DNA of 64,000 bases, from assembly GCA_951394045.1 (NCBI GenBank), contig OX595986.1, forward strand, positions 2,881,534-2,945,533. Reading direction: 5' to 3'. Shown here one piece after another: positions 31,225 through 41,899 of the stretch; the stretch's first letter is position 1; each line of letters begins with the position of its first letter. Origin of the DNA: Nitzschia sp. DOCU1. Lineage: Eukaryota > Bacillariophyta > Bacillariophyceae > Bacillariales > Bacillariaceae. Below the pieces are notes generated by a model that made no database searches, was not told where the DNA came from, and worked only from the letters and a program-made list of their open reading frames with translations. The position numbers and the translations under genes were made by a program.

Positions 31225-31782
31225 TGTGAAACGAAGAGAATGTGCTGGATAGAAACCAAGAGAGGTGGGGTTGTTGGCAATAGGCGTTGTTGTTATTGTC
31301 TCAATCGAAAAAGTGAAACAAGTCTTGGCGGTGGCATCAAAGATCGAAGATCATCTGTGGTGTCCGACGACCGAAGCGGCGCGCGGTTCCCGTGACGGTT
31401 GCGCGCATTGTTGGAATGAAAACGGTACGTCCAACCTTACGCCCACAAATGTGATCGTTTGGTTCTAAAAATACCTTAAATTGCCAACACTCAACTATAT
31501 TATGATGCTTACGTAGTTGATTGTTGGTTAAAGGTGACATTAAACAGTAAGATTGCTTATTTCTGCCTCAGGTGCACATGCCCATCCATTTCAAAACATC
31601 TTCTCGCTTCTTCCGATGGCTGTGGACCATGGTTGTCGTGGAGCATGTCTGGGCACCATCGGTTCCTCCTGAAACCTGCACATCATTGCATTATTCTCTT
31701 GCATTAACATTCACACCATTTCCTTTCAAGATTCATCCCGTTACAATCCAGTTAGGTCCGGTCTAATAGTAGTAGCATCAGC
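31225..31782. other. Divergent intergenic region, 558 bp
   Basis: Shared promoter region of the NudC-domain and DBP5 genes. No gene is recognised. Confidence 0.5.
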
Positions 31783-33268
31783 ATGAGCGACAAGGAAGAG
31801 ACCAAGACAGAAGTCGCGGAAGAAGAGGCGGCCGCCAAGCCAGAAGACGAGAAAAAAGAGGAGTTGAAAAAGAAGAAGCATGAAGACAGTGAGGAGTTGA
31901 CCAAGCGCTTGCAAAAATTAGCGCTCGAACGCCAAAAGCAATTTGCGGGTGATCGACTCAAAGTGATTCAAAATGATGCAGCATTAACTCACTTGACAGG
32001 TATCAAGACGTTTCAAGAGCTTAATTTGCCGAAACATTTACTCGACGCCATTTTCGCCATGGGGTTTGATCGTCCTTCAGCGATTCAAGAAGAAGCTTTG
32101 CCTCGCATCTTGGCGGAACCTCCTCGCAATTTAATTGGGCAGGCGCAATCGGGAAGTGGAAAGACAGCTGCCTTTACTTTAGGAATGCTCTATCGCACCG
32201 TCGTTGACGACCCCCCGACCGTTCAGGCCCTTTGCGTCACGCCCAGTCGAGAACTCGCCATTCAAATCTTTGACAAGGCCGTCAAGCCCATGGCCGCCAA
32301 TATGACGGGGCTCAAAATCCAACTGGCCATTGCCGGAACACAGGCTGAAAAGGGAAAGCCACTTCCAGCTCATATTATCATTGGAACGCCGGGCAAAGTC
32401 GTGGACTGGCTCAAGCGGAAAACGATCAATACCAAGAATATCAAAGTCTTTGTTTTGGACGAAGCTGATCAGATGGTGTCGGAATCGGGACATCGTGCCA
32501 ACTCACAATTGATCAAGAAAATGATGCCCAAGACTTGTCAGAGTCTCTTGTTCTCGGCGACGTTTCCTGAAGACGTCATTAAGTTTGCCGATAAAATGGT
32601 CGATAAGCCTGACAAGGTATGTTTTGAATCCAGTGTGATGGTGATGTTGCTTCCCATGCCATTACTCACCCTGTTGTTTGTTGCTCTAGATTCTTATTGA
32701 ACGTGGGCCAGAGTCCTTGGTGTTGGATGTTATCAAACAGCTCTGGATCGATACTCGGCAATATGACGGCGGAAAGATTGAATTCTTGTCCGATATTTAT
32801 TCCCTACTGACAATTGGACAAAGTATTGTCTTTGTCGAGTCAAAACGAAATGCAGACATGGTACACAGAGCGCTGACAGATGGTGGCTACACTTGCTCCG
32901 TCTTGCACTCGAACTTGGAGCCAGCAGAACGTGACGCGACGATGCTTGCCTTTCGGAATGGGGAATCCAACGTGCTAATTACCACCAATGTATTGGCACG
33001 TGGTGTCGATGTGGACAATGTGTGTTTGGTCATTAACTATGACGTTCCGGTAGACAAAGACAGGGAGCCCGACTTTGAAACGTATTTGCACCGTATTGGA
33101 CGTACTGGTCGATTTGGAAGAAAAGGAACGGCCATCAATCTGATAGCGGACGAGCGATCTCTCGCTGTCCTTGCGGCTATTGAACAACACTTTGCCAAGG
33201 ATGGAGAAGAAATGATTCATCAAGCGGAAGCAGATCCTGAAAAATTGGCAGACGTCATTGAAATCTAA
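31783..33268 (+). CDS. DBP5: DBP5/DDX19 DEAD-box RNA helicase
   Basis: Exons 31783-32616 and 32690-33268 with a 73-bp intron (GTATGT...TCTAG) give 470 aa. DBP5 remodels mRNPs at the nuclear pore during mRNA export, stimulated by Gle1. Motifs are complete: Q motif GFDRPSAIQ, motif I AQSGSGKT (about 123), Ia PSREL, Ib TPGKV, II DEAD (about 226), III SAT (about 258), IV IVFVES, V ARGVDV and VI HRIGRTGRFG. The segment NLIGQAQSGSGKTAAF, together with KPxxI/LxVRKEELTL-like spacing and DREPDFETYLHRIGRTGRFG, is the DBP5 signature. A charged 50-residue leader (E/K-rich) precedes the core, as in other DBP5s. Promoter region is shared with the NudC-domain gene. Confidence 0.94.
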
Positions 33269-33736
33269 TCGGCTGATTTCGGATGCGGACCCGCACAGCG
33301 AAAGAAATATACCTACAGCGCCTATTAAATGTAGAAACATGAAATAACACTGCCCTCTATTCTGTAGTTACTTTCGATAATAGTTTAAAAGCAAGCTAGT
33401 AGCAGAGCAGACTGGATGATACGACTATTGTAGAAACCCTCCTTAGTAAGTCTCACCAGGGCCTTTCGCTTTTAATCCGTTGGGTCGATGTCCATCCGAG
33501 CCGCCGCATACCTTTGACATTACTTATTTATTTCAGATCTGAATAAAAATAATATAATTGAACGTCTGATGCGACATTGAAATCACTCACCAGCAAAAAT
33601 TTGGAACTGGTGAATGAGCAACGCACCCACAACAACACACGAAGGAGGGTGCCGCGCCATGGCGAAACACCCTGATTGTCATTATAATCTCCTTTCTGAA
33701 AGCGTTATCCTTTCTCGGATAGAGGTTGTGTAACAA
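33269..33736. other. Intergenic region, 468 bp
   Basis: Between DBP5 and TBCCD1, both on the plus strand. No further gene is recognised. Confidence 0.5.
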
Positions 33737-36124
33737 ATGTCGTTAACAGCAAAGCCCCACGCATTTGCGGGGGCTGTGTTGAATCCAAAGCATGCCCGGG
33801 AGCTGACGCCCTCTTTGTGCTTGGCCATTGGGTCGGCATTGGCCGAACAGTCCTATCGTAAGACCGCGGTTCCGTATACTTTGTGGATTACCGAAGCGTG
33901 GAGAGTCCTGGGGTGGGCGGAGCCGTCGGCAGCGCTTTTCTGGGAAATGGCGACCATGTATCACACGTTGTTCTTGGCGGGTCGAGCTTACGCATCTGAC
34001 TTTAACGACCGCTCCAATATTCCGCCCATTTTATCGTGTGGAAGCACCAGCAGTATGGGAAGTGGAAATACGCACCATACAGACCGGCCGATGACCTTTG
34101 ATAAAAAGAAGTATTCTGCTTCTGCCTCAGCTAAGGAATTACCGGTGTGGTTGGTGTCCACCTTTCTATTGCTGCACTGCGAAGAAATGGCGTATCAACG
34201 AAATCTCTCCGGAATGGACGATCGACGATTTTATGGGACGAGCTCGATTCCCACGGATCCTTTCGCTAAAAATGCAGGGAAAGTGGATTTTACTAGTCTT
34301 TTGAAGCATCCAGGTCTTTCTCCAAGGTGAGCCGTTCTAGGATTTCATTATTTTGTTAATTCCTGTGCCATTGTTCACTCATATATTCCCCATGCCCCTG
34401 CTTTCAGGACCCGTCTTCATGCGGGGTGGAACAATGACAACTCCAATTGCACAGCTTATCTCCTTCGACATTTGAGAAAGATTCTTTTGCTGTCGGCAGT
34501 CTCTCACAATCACGATGCTATGCGGGCTTGTATGCATCTAGCCGCCATTCCATCCCCAGCCCCTTCTCCGCCCTCCTATCGGGTGCGTCGAACTGGCTGG
34601 ACGCGGTATTCCACTGATGATATACGAAGACAGCACGACGAGGAGCATGGAAATGTAGGACTTAGCGTACGATTGACCCTCGAGGATCTAGAACGTTTAC
34701 ATTTTTGGTTGCAGCCACCTTCGGGTGGGGGCGTGGACGATCCTCCTTTAAAGATTGGAGAGTTTCTATGGTCCAGTTTATATTCATCGCCGCCTCCACC
34801 AACTGCTACCATTCCGATTGGAGATGTGGAACGAGAAGTTCGGCGTAATTTGGAGCTGGAACTCTTGATGGCGGGTTCTGATGAAGACGATAAGGAAGAT
34901 GTCTCCACAGACGACGAAGATGGGGCCACCGCGGCTTTTTCTCAGCTAACGTTGAACGATAGCAATAGCGGAGACGATGGCGAGCGCGCCAAGCAGCCAC
35001 AACAAAGCTACCAGAAGGAGTTGAGCTATACTCATTTGCGGGGGACGACAATTCTGCTGAAACCAAATCATCAGGAAGCGTCTTCTGGGGCTTCGGCAAC
35101 CTCTGGCGATGGTCCGTATTTCGGCGGCGGTGGTACAGCATCAGGGCGTCTCCACGACCTGGCGATTTCTGACTGTTCAGATGTCCATATGTATTTGCTC
35201 CAGCCGTTTGAGCATGTTACAATCGCCGCTTGCACGGGTTGTACAGTCGTTGTAGGTGCTGTAGCTGGGTTGCTTCACATTGTCGATTGTGAGAAGACAA
35301 CGATTACTTCTGCTGCTCGGCGGATCATCACAAGCAACTCGAGCGACGTCGTTATGTGTGCTTTTACGCCAAGCCCGCCGCTTCTTGTTGGAGATAACCG
35401 CAACTGTCAGTTTGCGCCGTACAATACATATTACGACGGACTTCGCGAAGACTTGCTGGCAACTGGGCTAGCGGCGGCCGCCCTTTCTGAAAATCAGTCG
35501 CCTTATCACGGCGCAAAAGCGATCGAAAATGATGCCGCTTGGCCTCCATTACAATGCGCCAGCAATAAATGGAAGCAACCCATTGAGATATCCAAGCTTG
35601 AAATGCCGCAGGTGCCGTCCACGCCTGGTTCGGCTGGATCATCATCGCCACCGCCTGGATCCCAAAACAGTTCCATCGGTGCTGACGACAAGGCGGTTTC
35701 TGGCAGCAAGGTAGGCAACGTGAACGATTCGACGGTTCAGGCACCAGTGCTTCTTCCGGCATCAGAGTTTCATATTCTTTTTGTCCCTCTGGAAACCGAG
35801 GCATCGCGACAACGAAGGATTGAGCAAGAGTCGCAGGAGAAGTCGGAGGGCAACACCCAGCCGGAGAGCCAATACTGCCGAGTTCTCGCTGAAGTGTTAC
35901 AACTTTCGCCGTTTCGTCTTCCAGTAGAATACGAACGCAGGGCTTTGGTCAAAGCGGACCGAATGAGAAGCATCCAGCAAGCCGTCCGAAAGAGTTTAAC
36001 GGAGGAACAACAACTTCAATTCGAGGAGGAGTTGAACAGGGGCTTCCGCGATTGGCTTGTAACAAGCGGCAACCTTCGACAAGTCCTCGATCTTGTTCAC
36101 CTAGAACGTCGAGGCGCCGTATAA
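33737..36124 (+). CDS. TBCCD1: TBCC domain-containing protein 1 (TBCCD1)
   Basis: Exons 33737-34326 and 34408-36124 with an 81-bp intron (GTGAGC...TTTCAG) give 768 aa; the join yields SPRTRLHAGWNN. The N-terminal half has conserved segments of TBCCD1 (WITEAWRVLGWAEPSAALFWEMA, LVSTFLLLHCEEMAYQ). A C-CAP/cofactor-C beta-helix lies at about 440-550: LAISDCSDVHMYLLQPFEHVTIAACTGC, then LLHIVDCEKTTITSAARRI, then VGDNRNCQFAPYNTYY. The latter is highly typical. TBCCD1 works at the centrosome, Golgi and basal bodies in other eukaryotes; in diatoms its exact role is unknown. Long acidic and Ser/Pro-rich inserts (about 290-330, 580-640) make it larger than the usual ~550 aa. The tail includes helical regions typical of the family. 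Confidence 0.9.
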
Positions 36125-36240
36125 AGACTTGTGTATGCAACAAGGAACCTCTTTATAAAGTCCATAGTTATCAGCTATTTTTTACACCAACAACAAAACA
36201 TGATACGCCAATGGAGACATGGTAGAGATACTTCCCGCGA

Positions 36241-39200
36241 CTATAGCGAAACTTCGTCGTCTCCATATTCCTTTCCGATAGGACGCTTCACTGCGATCAG
36301 CTGCAGGTCCAAGTCGTCAAGGTCATAACTGCCATATTTTCTAATCAAATCGTCGTCAAGAATGAAATCGTTGTCGTCTTCTGGGTATGGTTTCGTCACC
36401 ATTTCAAGTTCCGCATTCACTGGGAATTCATCGTCTTCCTCGTCTTCTTCATCGCTACTGGGTGGTGGATCCAGAGACTCGTCCAAGAATGATATGTCAC
36501 GGCCAGCTTCTGGGTCGCCAAGTAGGTCCTCCTCCTGATCTGTTTCACCCTTCGCGATTGGGGAAAGTTCGGGTGATTCGTCGTTCGTTGGAGTAACGAC
36601 GGGAGAGCCACTTTCGTTACGGGAAACTCTAGATGTAAACTTGGGCAAAACCTCAGAAGACCGGCCATCATCCACTTTGAGATCCGAGTAGTCAGGAGGA
36701 CTGGGTGGCCTATCGGGCAAAGCTCCGTAAGGGTCTTCCTGATACTGCTTCGGCTCTCTTAACAAATCTGAATACACAACCTGACGGTCCTCGTAGTATG
36801 AACTGCTGACATCAGAAATATCGCGTTGCCTGTCTGCAACGTCCTTGCGGCGAGCGTCGGCTGCCGCCAGGATTCGATCTTGCAAATAGGAGTCGTCTCG
36901 CAAAGCCAGTATTTTTGCGTTCTGCAGTCTTCTAATGCGGATCTCTCTCGCCTGCTTGGATCGATGGCTGCGAGCAGACTGAGAGGATTGACTCATCGAA
37001 TCATCGTTCACGATCGTTGCGCCTCGAGCGTGAATTCCTGCCCAGGAAATAGCATCGCTTTTCCATATCTCGGCTCGAAGAGTCCTGCTGCGCAAAGGGG
37101 AAAGGGACCTTGTCTGAAAAGGCGATCGCCTCACTGGCTTCGCCGCGGACACAGATTTTGCGCCGGGCAGAGGTTGCGCTTTTGAATCGGGGAAGCGCGG
37201 AAGCGGGAGGAGAGAAGAGCTCACGGGAACCTTAGCAACCGGCTCCTTCGGTTCAACCAAAGGTTTGCGGAATGCCGAGGCTACAGTATTTGATATCTTC
37301 TTCGATGTTTTTCCTTTCTGAGTGCCGTAAAGTTTCGCAGAATTCAATGACATAGTTTCTAGAGCTCGCCCTTGGTTTGGCTGCGACCGCATGGCGCTCT
37401 GTCGTGGGTTGGGCTCTGAAAGTGTTCGTTCGAGCTTGAAGGCCCCTAGAATACCTTCCTCGTCTGCAAAAGCTTCCTCCAATACATCAAAATCGGTCTC
37501 TTCGTCAATCGTAACATCCAAGAGAGATCCGCCACTGGACTTGACACTAACATTTGGAGAATTTTGCGCACGTTTCCGACGCCCTTTGCGCCCGCGAGAC
37601 CTCTTACTCTCTTGGGACCTCGCTGGTGATCCTAAGGACCCAGAAAACGTTGAAGCGTCCTCATTCTTCCGGCTTCTGGCGGCGCTTCCATCACTAGTGT
37701 AATAAGCAGGCTCAGGATCGCTATGGTAGCCCTGAACGGGTGCATCAAAGTCAATCTTTTCATCGTCACTGTAGCCTTCTTGGAGTCCCATTCGTACCCC
37801 AGACGTAGTCGCTCGGTGAAGTGCAGTCCAATCTTCCATCAAGTCTTCATTCTCATCATCAGTGAAATCTTGGTTTCCAAAGTCGGCGTCTACAAAGTTG
37901 GCGAAAGCCTGAATTTTCACTTCGATAGGCGGTGACATAAAAGGCTCGTCGTCCGAATCATAGTCGTCTCCTAACATCTCCTCGTACCCGCCACGCCGTT
38001 GTCTTCGTTGTCTACGACGCCTTAATGCGTCTGCGTTCAGCGTTTTGGTCAAAGCTCGGAGTCCCAAGGAGTATTTGTCAGCGTAACCTCGCTGAGCACC
38101 CGTCAACGGGGCCCTATCGGAGTATTCTTCTTTTGGAGGTTGATTTCCAGATAACGAAGGTAGCGCTACAACAGAAGTCGTCCGCAAATCAGAGAGAATG
38201 TCAGCGCTGGAAACACTGCGAATTTTACCCCTGCTCCCGGATCTCCGCGATGAGGCCGAGCTTCCTCCACTACGTGTGCTACGACCAGGACTTCGAGGGC
38301 TCTTTGGGCTTCTGGGTGCTCTGGTGGTTACCGGTGCAACTATCTTGACCCTCTCACTCGCCCTCGATGGAAGGCTCGGCTGCAAGTAAGAAACGCCATC
38401 GCCCTTCTGAGCGTCCTTAGCGATGGCTGCCTTTGCAGCCCTTTCTTGAAGCCAACCTTCCTCGTCGGTGTGCTCTCGATCTTGCAGTCGACGAGACCCT
38501 TGAGATCCCCAGCTGTCGTGGAATTGCCGCGGGCTTGGAAGATCAAAATCATCATCCTTCATGGACTCGGTGCTCACCGCTGGTAACGACAAGTCACTTT
38601 GTCTAGATGACCCCTTATCATCTTTCTTTGAGATATCTTGTTTAGGGGCAGGGACTTTCGATGTACTCGCCGGAGAACTCCCAAGTTCTTCGTCGCCATC
38701 ATCCAAGGTATCAAGGCGTAGTCCGTCCTTTGGTATACGCCATGCTGATAATTCTTGTGCCCATAGTGGAGGATCCAAGCACTGTGTACAAAATGTAACT
38801 GCCACCCAGATTATAATGCTGACGATCAAGTGATAGGATCCCTTCGATAGACTGCATGTTTGGACATCGATTGACTCTGAGCACGGATCTGATTCGAAGA
38901 TAAGGAAGATTGGTACTTCTAGGACCGCAGTACACGCACTGAGAAACGAGAGAACTCGCCAATTAAAGTTGTTTGGGGCTAGGAAGGTACTGAGCGCCCA
39001 GCCCAAGACTGTTGCAGCTCCTCCAAGCGAAACGCTGACATAGAAAAATATCCGGCTAAGTTCCCATAGTCTGTCGTTGCCATCATAGAATTCGCTGTCA
39101 CAGAGAACGCCAAAGTCTGCCGTCACTGCCATCATTTCCTCACCGTCGGCGGATAACAGGAGCGACCCTGGTCGGGCATTGATTTCCACAAAATCGCATG

Positions 39201-39285
39201 TCGACCCAGCCAAAACACAGAAGGCCAACCCAGCAGTCGCCAATGATGCCGTGGTGACTCCAGGCAGCCGATGGTAAAAAGACAT
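36241..39285 (-). CDS. Four-helix membrane protein with a very long disordered cytoplasmic tail
   Basis: A single exon of 1014 aa from ATG 39285. Four hydrophobic helices occur in the first ~175 residues (around 10-30, 78-103, 112-133 and 150-172). The first loop contains two Cys and resembles the 4-TM claudin/tetraspan-type layout without a recognisable signature. The remaining ~840 residues are Ser/Arg/Asp/Glu-rich and almost certainly disordered. They hold SP-rich basic segments (APRSPKSPRSPGRSTRSGG, possible phosphorylation sites), a basic run KRSRGRKGRRKR, many acidic clusters (DYDSDDEPF, DDENEDLMEDW), and a Tyr/Asp-rich end (KYGSYDLDDLDL). No family is recognised. A regulated scaffold or cytoskeleton-linked membrane protein is one guess only. 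Confidence 0.75.
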   Translation of the reverse strand: MSFYHRLPGVTTASLATAGLAFCVLAGSTCDFVEINARPGSLLLSADGEEMMAVTADFGVLCDSEFYDGNDRLWELSRIFFYVSVSLGGAATVLGWALSTFLAPNNFNWRVLSFLSACTAVLEVPIFLIFESDPCSESIDVQTCSLSKGSYHLIVSIIIWVAVTFCTQCLDPPLWAQELSAWRIPKDGLRLDTLDDGDEELGSSPASTSKVPAPKQDISKKDDKGSSRQSDLSLPAVSTESMKDDDFDLPSPRQFHDSWGSQGSRRLQDREHTDEEGWLQERAAKAAIAKDAQKGDGVSYLQPSLPSRASERVKIVAPVTTRAPRSPKSPRSPGRSTRSGGSSASSRRSGSRGKIRSVSSADILSDLRTTSVVALPSLSGNQPPKEEYSDRAPLTGAQRGYADKYSLGLRALTKTLNADALRRRRQRRQRRGGYEEMLGDDYDSDDEPFMSPPIEVKIQAFANFVDADFGNQDFTDDENEDLMEDWTALHRATTSGVRMGLQEGYSDDEKIDFDAPVQGYHSDPEPAYYTSDGSAARSRKNEDASTFSGSLGSPARSQESKRSRGRKGRRKRAQNSPNVSVKSSGGSLLDVTIDEETDFDVLEEAFADEEGILGAFKLERTLSEPNPRQSAMRSQPNQGRALETMSLNSAKLYGTQKGKTSKKISNTVASAFRKPLVEPKEPVAKVPVSSSLLPLPRFPDSKAQPLPGAKSVSAAKPVRRSPFQTRSLSPLRSRTLRAEIWKSDAISWAGIHARGATIVNDDSMSQSSQSARSHRSKQAREIRIRRLQNAKILALRDDSYLQDRILAAADARRKDVADRQRDISDVSSSYYEDRQVVYSDLLREPKQYQEDPYGALPDRPPSPPDYSDLKVDDGRSSEVLPKFTSRVSRNESGSPVVTPTNDESPELSPIAKGETDQEEDLLGDPEAGRDISFLDESLDPPPSSDEEDEEDDEFPVNAELEMVTKPYPEDDNDFILDDDLIRKYGSYDLDDLDLQLIAVKRPIGKEYGDDEVSL

Positions 39286-40187
39286 TGCGCGGGCCAATCA
39301 AGGCCAGGAGACCGTATTACAACTCGTCTTCAACTGCTACGCTATTCAATTACGCTGCAAGCAATCGCAGCTTCTTCTTTCTTCATTCAATCCAGAGGGT
39401 AATTGGGTTGATGCTATTGCTCTTTGTTTGGTCTTGATGGAGGGATTTTTGGAATTTCATGAACTGCTGCCAACAAGACCGGCTGGAGCATTTTTCGTGT
39501 GGCTCGAACATCCGAATCCCACAAAAATTTATATACCCTGAATATTGTAATTTTTGAACGACCGTTAAAAAGTTCCTAAATGACATGGGCGCCCCTATGT
39601 AACCAACCGAAACTCGGCAGTCACTTTGATGTGTTTTTCGGCCACCGGCACTCTTGTATGTGGCTTCCAATTCGACGTTGGGTTCTACGATGATGCCTGG
39701 AATCATCCCTCTAGTAGTAGTAGATTTTAGCTAGTAGAGTATACTACAAGCTTCTCTGCTAGAGAAGCCTGAGCTGCTGGTAAAAGCTACAGACAGTCAG
39801 TACAGCATTCAATAGCCATACGACTGACCACCAGTTAAGCACCGATTCAGGAATGTAGTAGTAGGTACTTCTACGAGCTATTACCCTACTAGAGAGACCG
39901 GAGTGCTATCCAATAGAGGTGCCGGTATCATTTTTTGAACGAAAGCTACAGGGTACGTAGAATGAATGCATAGACCGCAGTTCGGTTATGCATGCACTGA
40001 GAGTCCTACCCTAGTCCTAAATACGCAGAGTGGAATGTAGAATTATCCTCTACAGTTTCGATGAAGGCCGAAGGGATTACGATCAAGCCCTGCCGAGCAG
40101 ATACGAGTAGAAGTTCACTATGGTACAACTAGCGTCGTCCCGCGCCAGATGCTTCCCCCCAAATTTTTTTCGAGGGACGGTAGAATT
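39286..40187. other. Intergenic region, 902 bp
   Basis: No supported gene. A 107-codon minus-strand ORF (39706-39383, ATG start) is open but its composition is not persuasive. Several TAG/CTA-rich stretches occur (39710-39745, 39858-39900), and a perfect 8-bp hairpin with a 3-nt loop at 39750-39768. Confidence 0.45.
39750..39768. repeat. Small perfect hairpin
   Basis: GCTTCTCT, loop GCT, AGAGAAGC. No T-run follows, so it is not a typical terminator. Role unknown. Confidence 0.5.
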
Positions 40188-41177
40188 TTACTTCTCTGCC
40201 TCTTCCTCGGCTTTTCGCTTCTTGGTATCGTCACCAAAGATCGCCCTGTTGGCAAAGGCGGGAAGAACAAAGGCAGCGGAATGAAGTTCGGGAGTGTAAT
40301 ATTTGAGTTCTGCAAGTAGGTCATCCGGAGCTGCTCGGACCGGCTTCTTGCACGACGACCCTCCCTTACTTGCGATGATGAATCCGATCTGACCTGACGG
40401 ATATGTGGGAATGGTGGTATAAGCATATTCGACCGACGAATATGTTTTGCTAATTGCAGACACCAATGGTTGGATCAAGTCCAAATGCAGCCAAATGCAT
40501 TCGCCTTGTGTGCATACAATGCCTCCCGGTCTCAGACTTTTGTACATTGCGTTGTAAAAGGGAGTTTCAAACAATACCGACGCGGGTCCAACAGGGTCGC
40601 TCGAGTCTGTAATAATGACGTCGAACGCCTCTTGGTTCTCCTCAAGAAATTTGGCTCCATCCATGACTTTGACCGTGACTCTCGGATCATCATATCCCTG
40701 GGCTAGACCAGGCAAATACTTTTTCGAAGCCTTAATGACGCCCTCATCGATTTCGCACTCGACAATTTCTTCCACGCCCTTGTGTTTGGCGACCTCACGC
40801 AATACACCGCCATCGCCACCTCCAATCACCAGAACCTTCTTAGGATCCGGATGCGCAAAGAGAGGAATATGGGCAATCATCTCTTGGTATGCGTGCTCGT
40901 CTCGTTCGGTGACTTGGATGACGCCATCCAACACCAATACGTTGCCATGGCTTTCGCTTTCAAAAACAAGAATATCTTGAAAATCCGATTGAAAATGATC
41001 AAGGACTTTCTTGACCTGGAGAGACATGGCTTGACCTGGCCAGAGTTCACCTCTTTCGTGAAACCATCCGTCAACGATCATTTCCATTCCACTGTCAGCA
41101 AATGCCATGAGAAACGTTGATATCAGCATCTTTTTCGGAGCCATTATGGCGGTACTTGCGAGACGACGAAGCAACAT
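40188..41177 (-). CDS. Spermidine synthase
   Basis: A single exon of 329 aa from ATG 41177. The enzyme transfers an aminopropyl group from decarboxylated SAM to putrescine. Landmarks are complete: GWFHERGELWPGQAMSL near the N-terminus, ILVFESESHGNVLVLDGV, VIQVTERDEHAYQEM, VIGGGDGGVLREV (the SAM-binding loop, about 118), DSSDPVGPA (catalytic Asp, about 192), and GGIVCTQGECIWLHLD. Sequence up to about residue 33 (MLLRRLASTAIMAPKK...) is extra and less conserved. It may be an N-terminal targeting leader, or part of it may not be coding, in which case an internal Met is the start. Diatoms also have thermospermine synthase relatives; the tight fit to eukaryotic SPDS favours spermidine synthase. 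Confidence 0.93.
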   Translation of the reverse strand: MLLRRLASTAIMAPKKMLISTFLMAFADSGMEMIVDGWFHERGELWPGQAMSLQVKKVLDHFQSDFQDILVFESESHGNVLVLDGVIQVTERDEHAYQEMIAHIPLFAHPDPKKVLVIGGGDGGVLREVAKHKGVEEIVECEIDEGVIKASKKYLPGLAQGYDDPRVTVKVMDGAKFLEENQEAFDVIITDSSDPVGPASVLFETPFYNAMYKSLRPGGIVCTQGECIWLHLDLIQPLVSAISKTYSSVEYAYTTIPTYPSGQIGFIIASKGGSSCKKPVRAAPDDLLAELKYYTPELHSAAFVLPAFANRAIFGDDTKKRKAEEEAEK

Positions 41178-41899
41178 TCGTATCCCCAAGTAACTTGCGA
41201 TCTTCAGTTTGGACACTTACTTGAGACCCATGATGTGCTCTTTTATACTTGTGCTTGCTTATGGGAGGCTGCGCCGAAGAGTGAGCAAACAAATTGGCCC
41301 TCTGTTGCAGATGATGCCGTCTCAAGAATGAGAACGTAAGGAGTGGTGGGTGTTGATGGGTGATGATGTTGGTGATGACGAATGACGTACATGCGTCGTG
41401 CCGATGCGATCCACGAGAAAAGATACGGACGGTAGACCCGTCGCCCTCAATCGGATAAGTCCGGCGATCTGGGTGGACGGAGGACTGACTGGCTCCCCCG
41501 CCGAGTGCTACTACGGTAGACTCTCTACTAGCATTCCCATCGATGGCTGTAGCTTTTTTTTATGGCATCGTCGTCATCTCTACTATTAGTCTAGCTAGAA
41601 GCAAGTTGTACTGTAAAGGTGGTGGAGGCGGTAGGTAGCTGAGAAGTACAGACAGTACCAGCAGCACTTCTCGCCGTTCTAGCTAGCAGAATAATAATAT
41701 CAGCATCGCCGATGGCGCAAGAGCAACTTTTTCTTTCGATCCAAGGAGCTTTTCATACTCCGGGACCATTTTGACAGACTATGAATGACTCGCTACTACT
41801 ACATAGTAGCATGCGTACATGCATATGCGGCTTACTCACCAGTATGGACAAAGTTTCTTGACTAATTCTTCAGAGATCTCCTCTGCATTCCTCACTAAT
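41178..41899. other. Intergenic region, 722 bp
   Basis: No gene recognised. The sequence is rich in CTA/TAG repeats, e.g. TCTCTACTAGCA at 41522-41533 and GTCTAGCTAGAAGC near 41588-41602. Confidence 0.45.

Noticed and set aside
39383..39706. 107-codon minus-strand ORF with ATG
   Set aside because: No recognisable feature; composition like the surrounding intergenic DNA. Kept only as a note.
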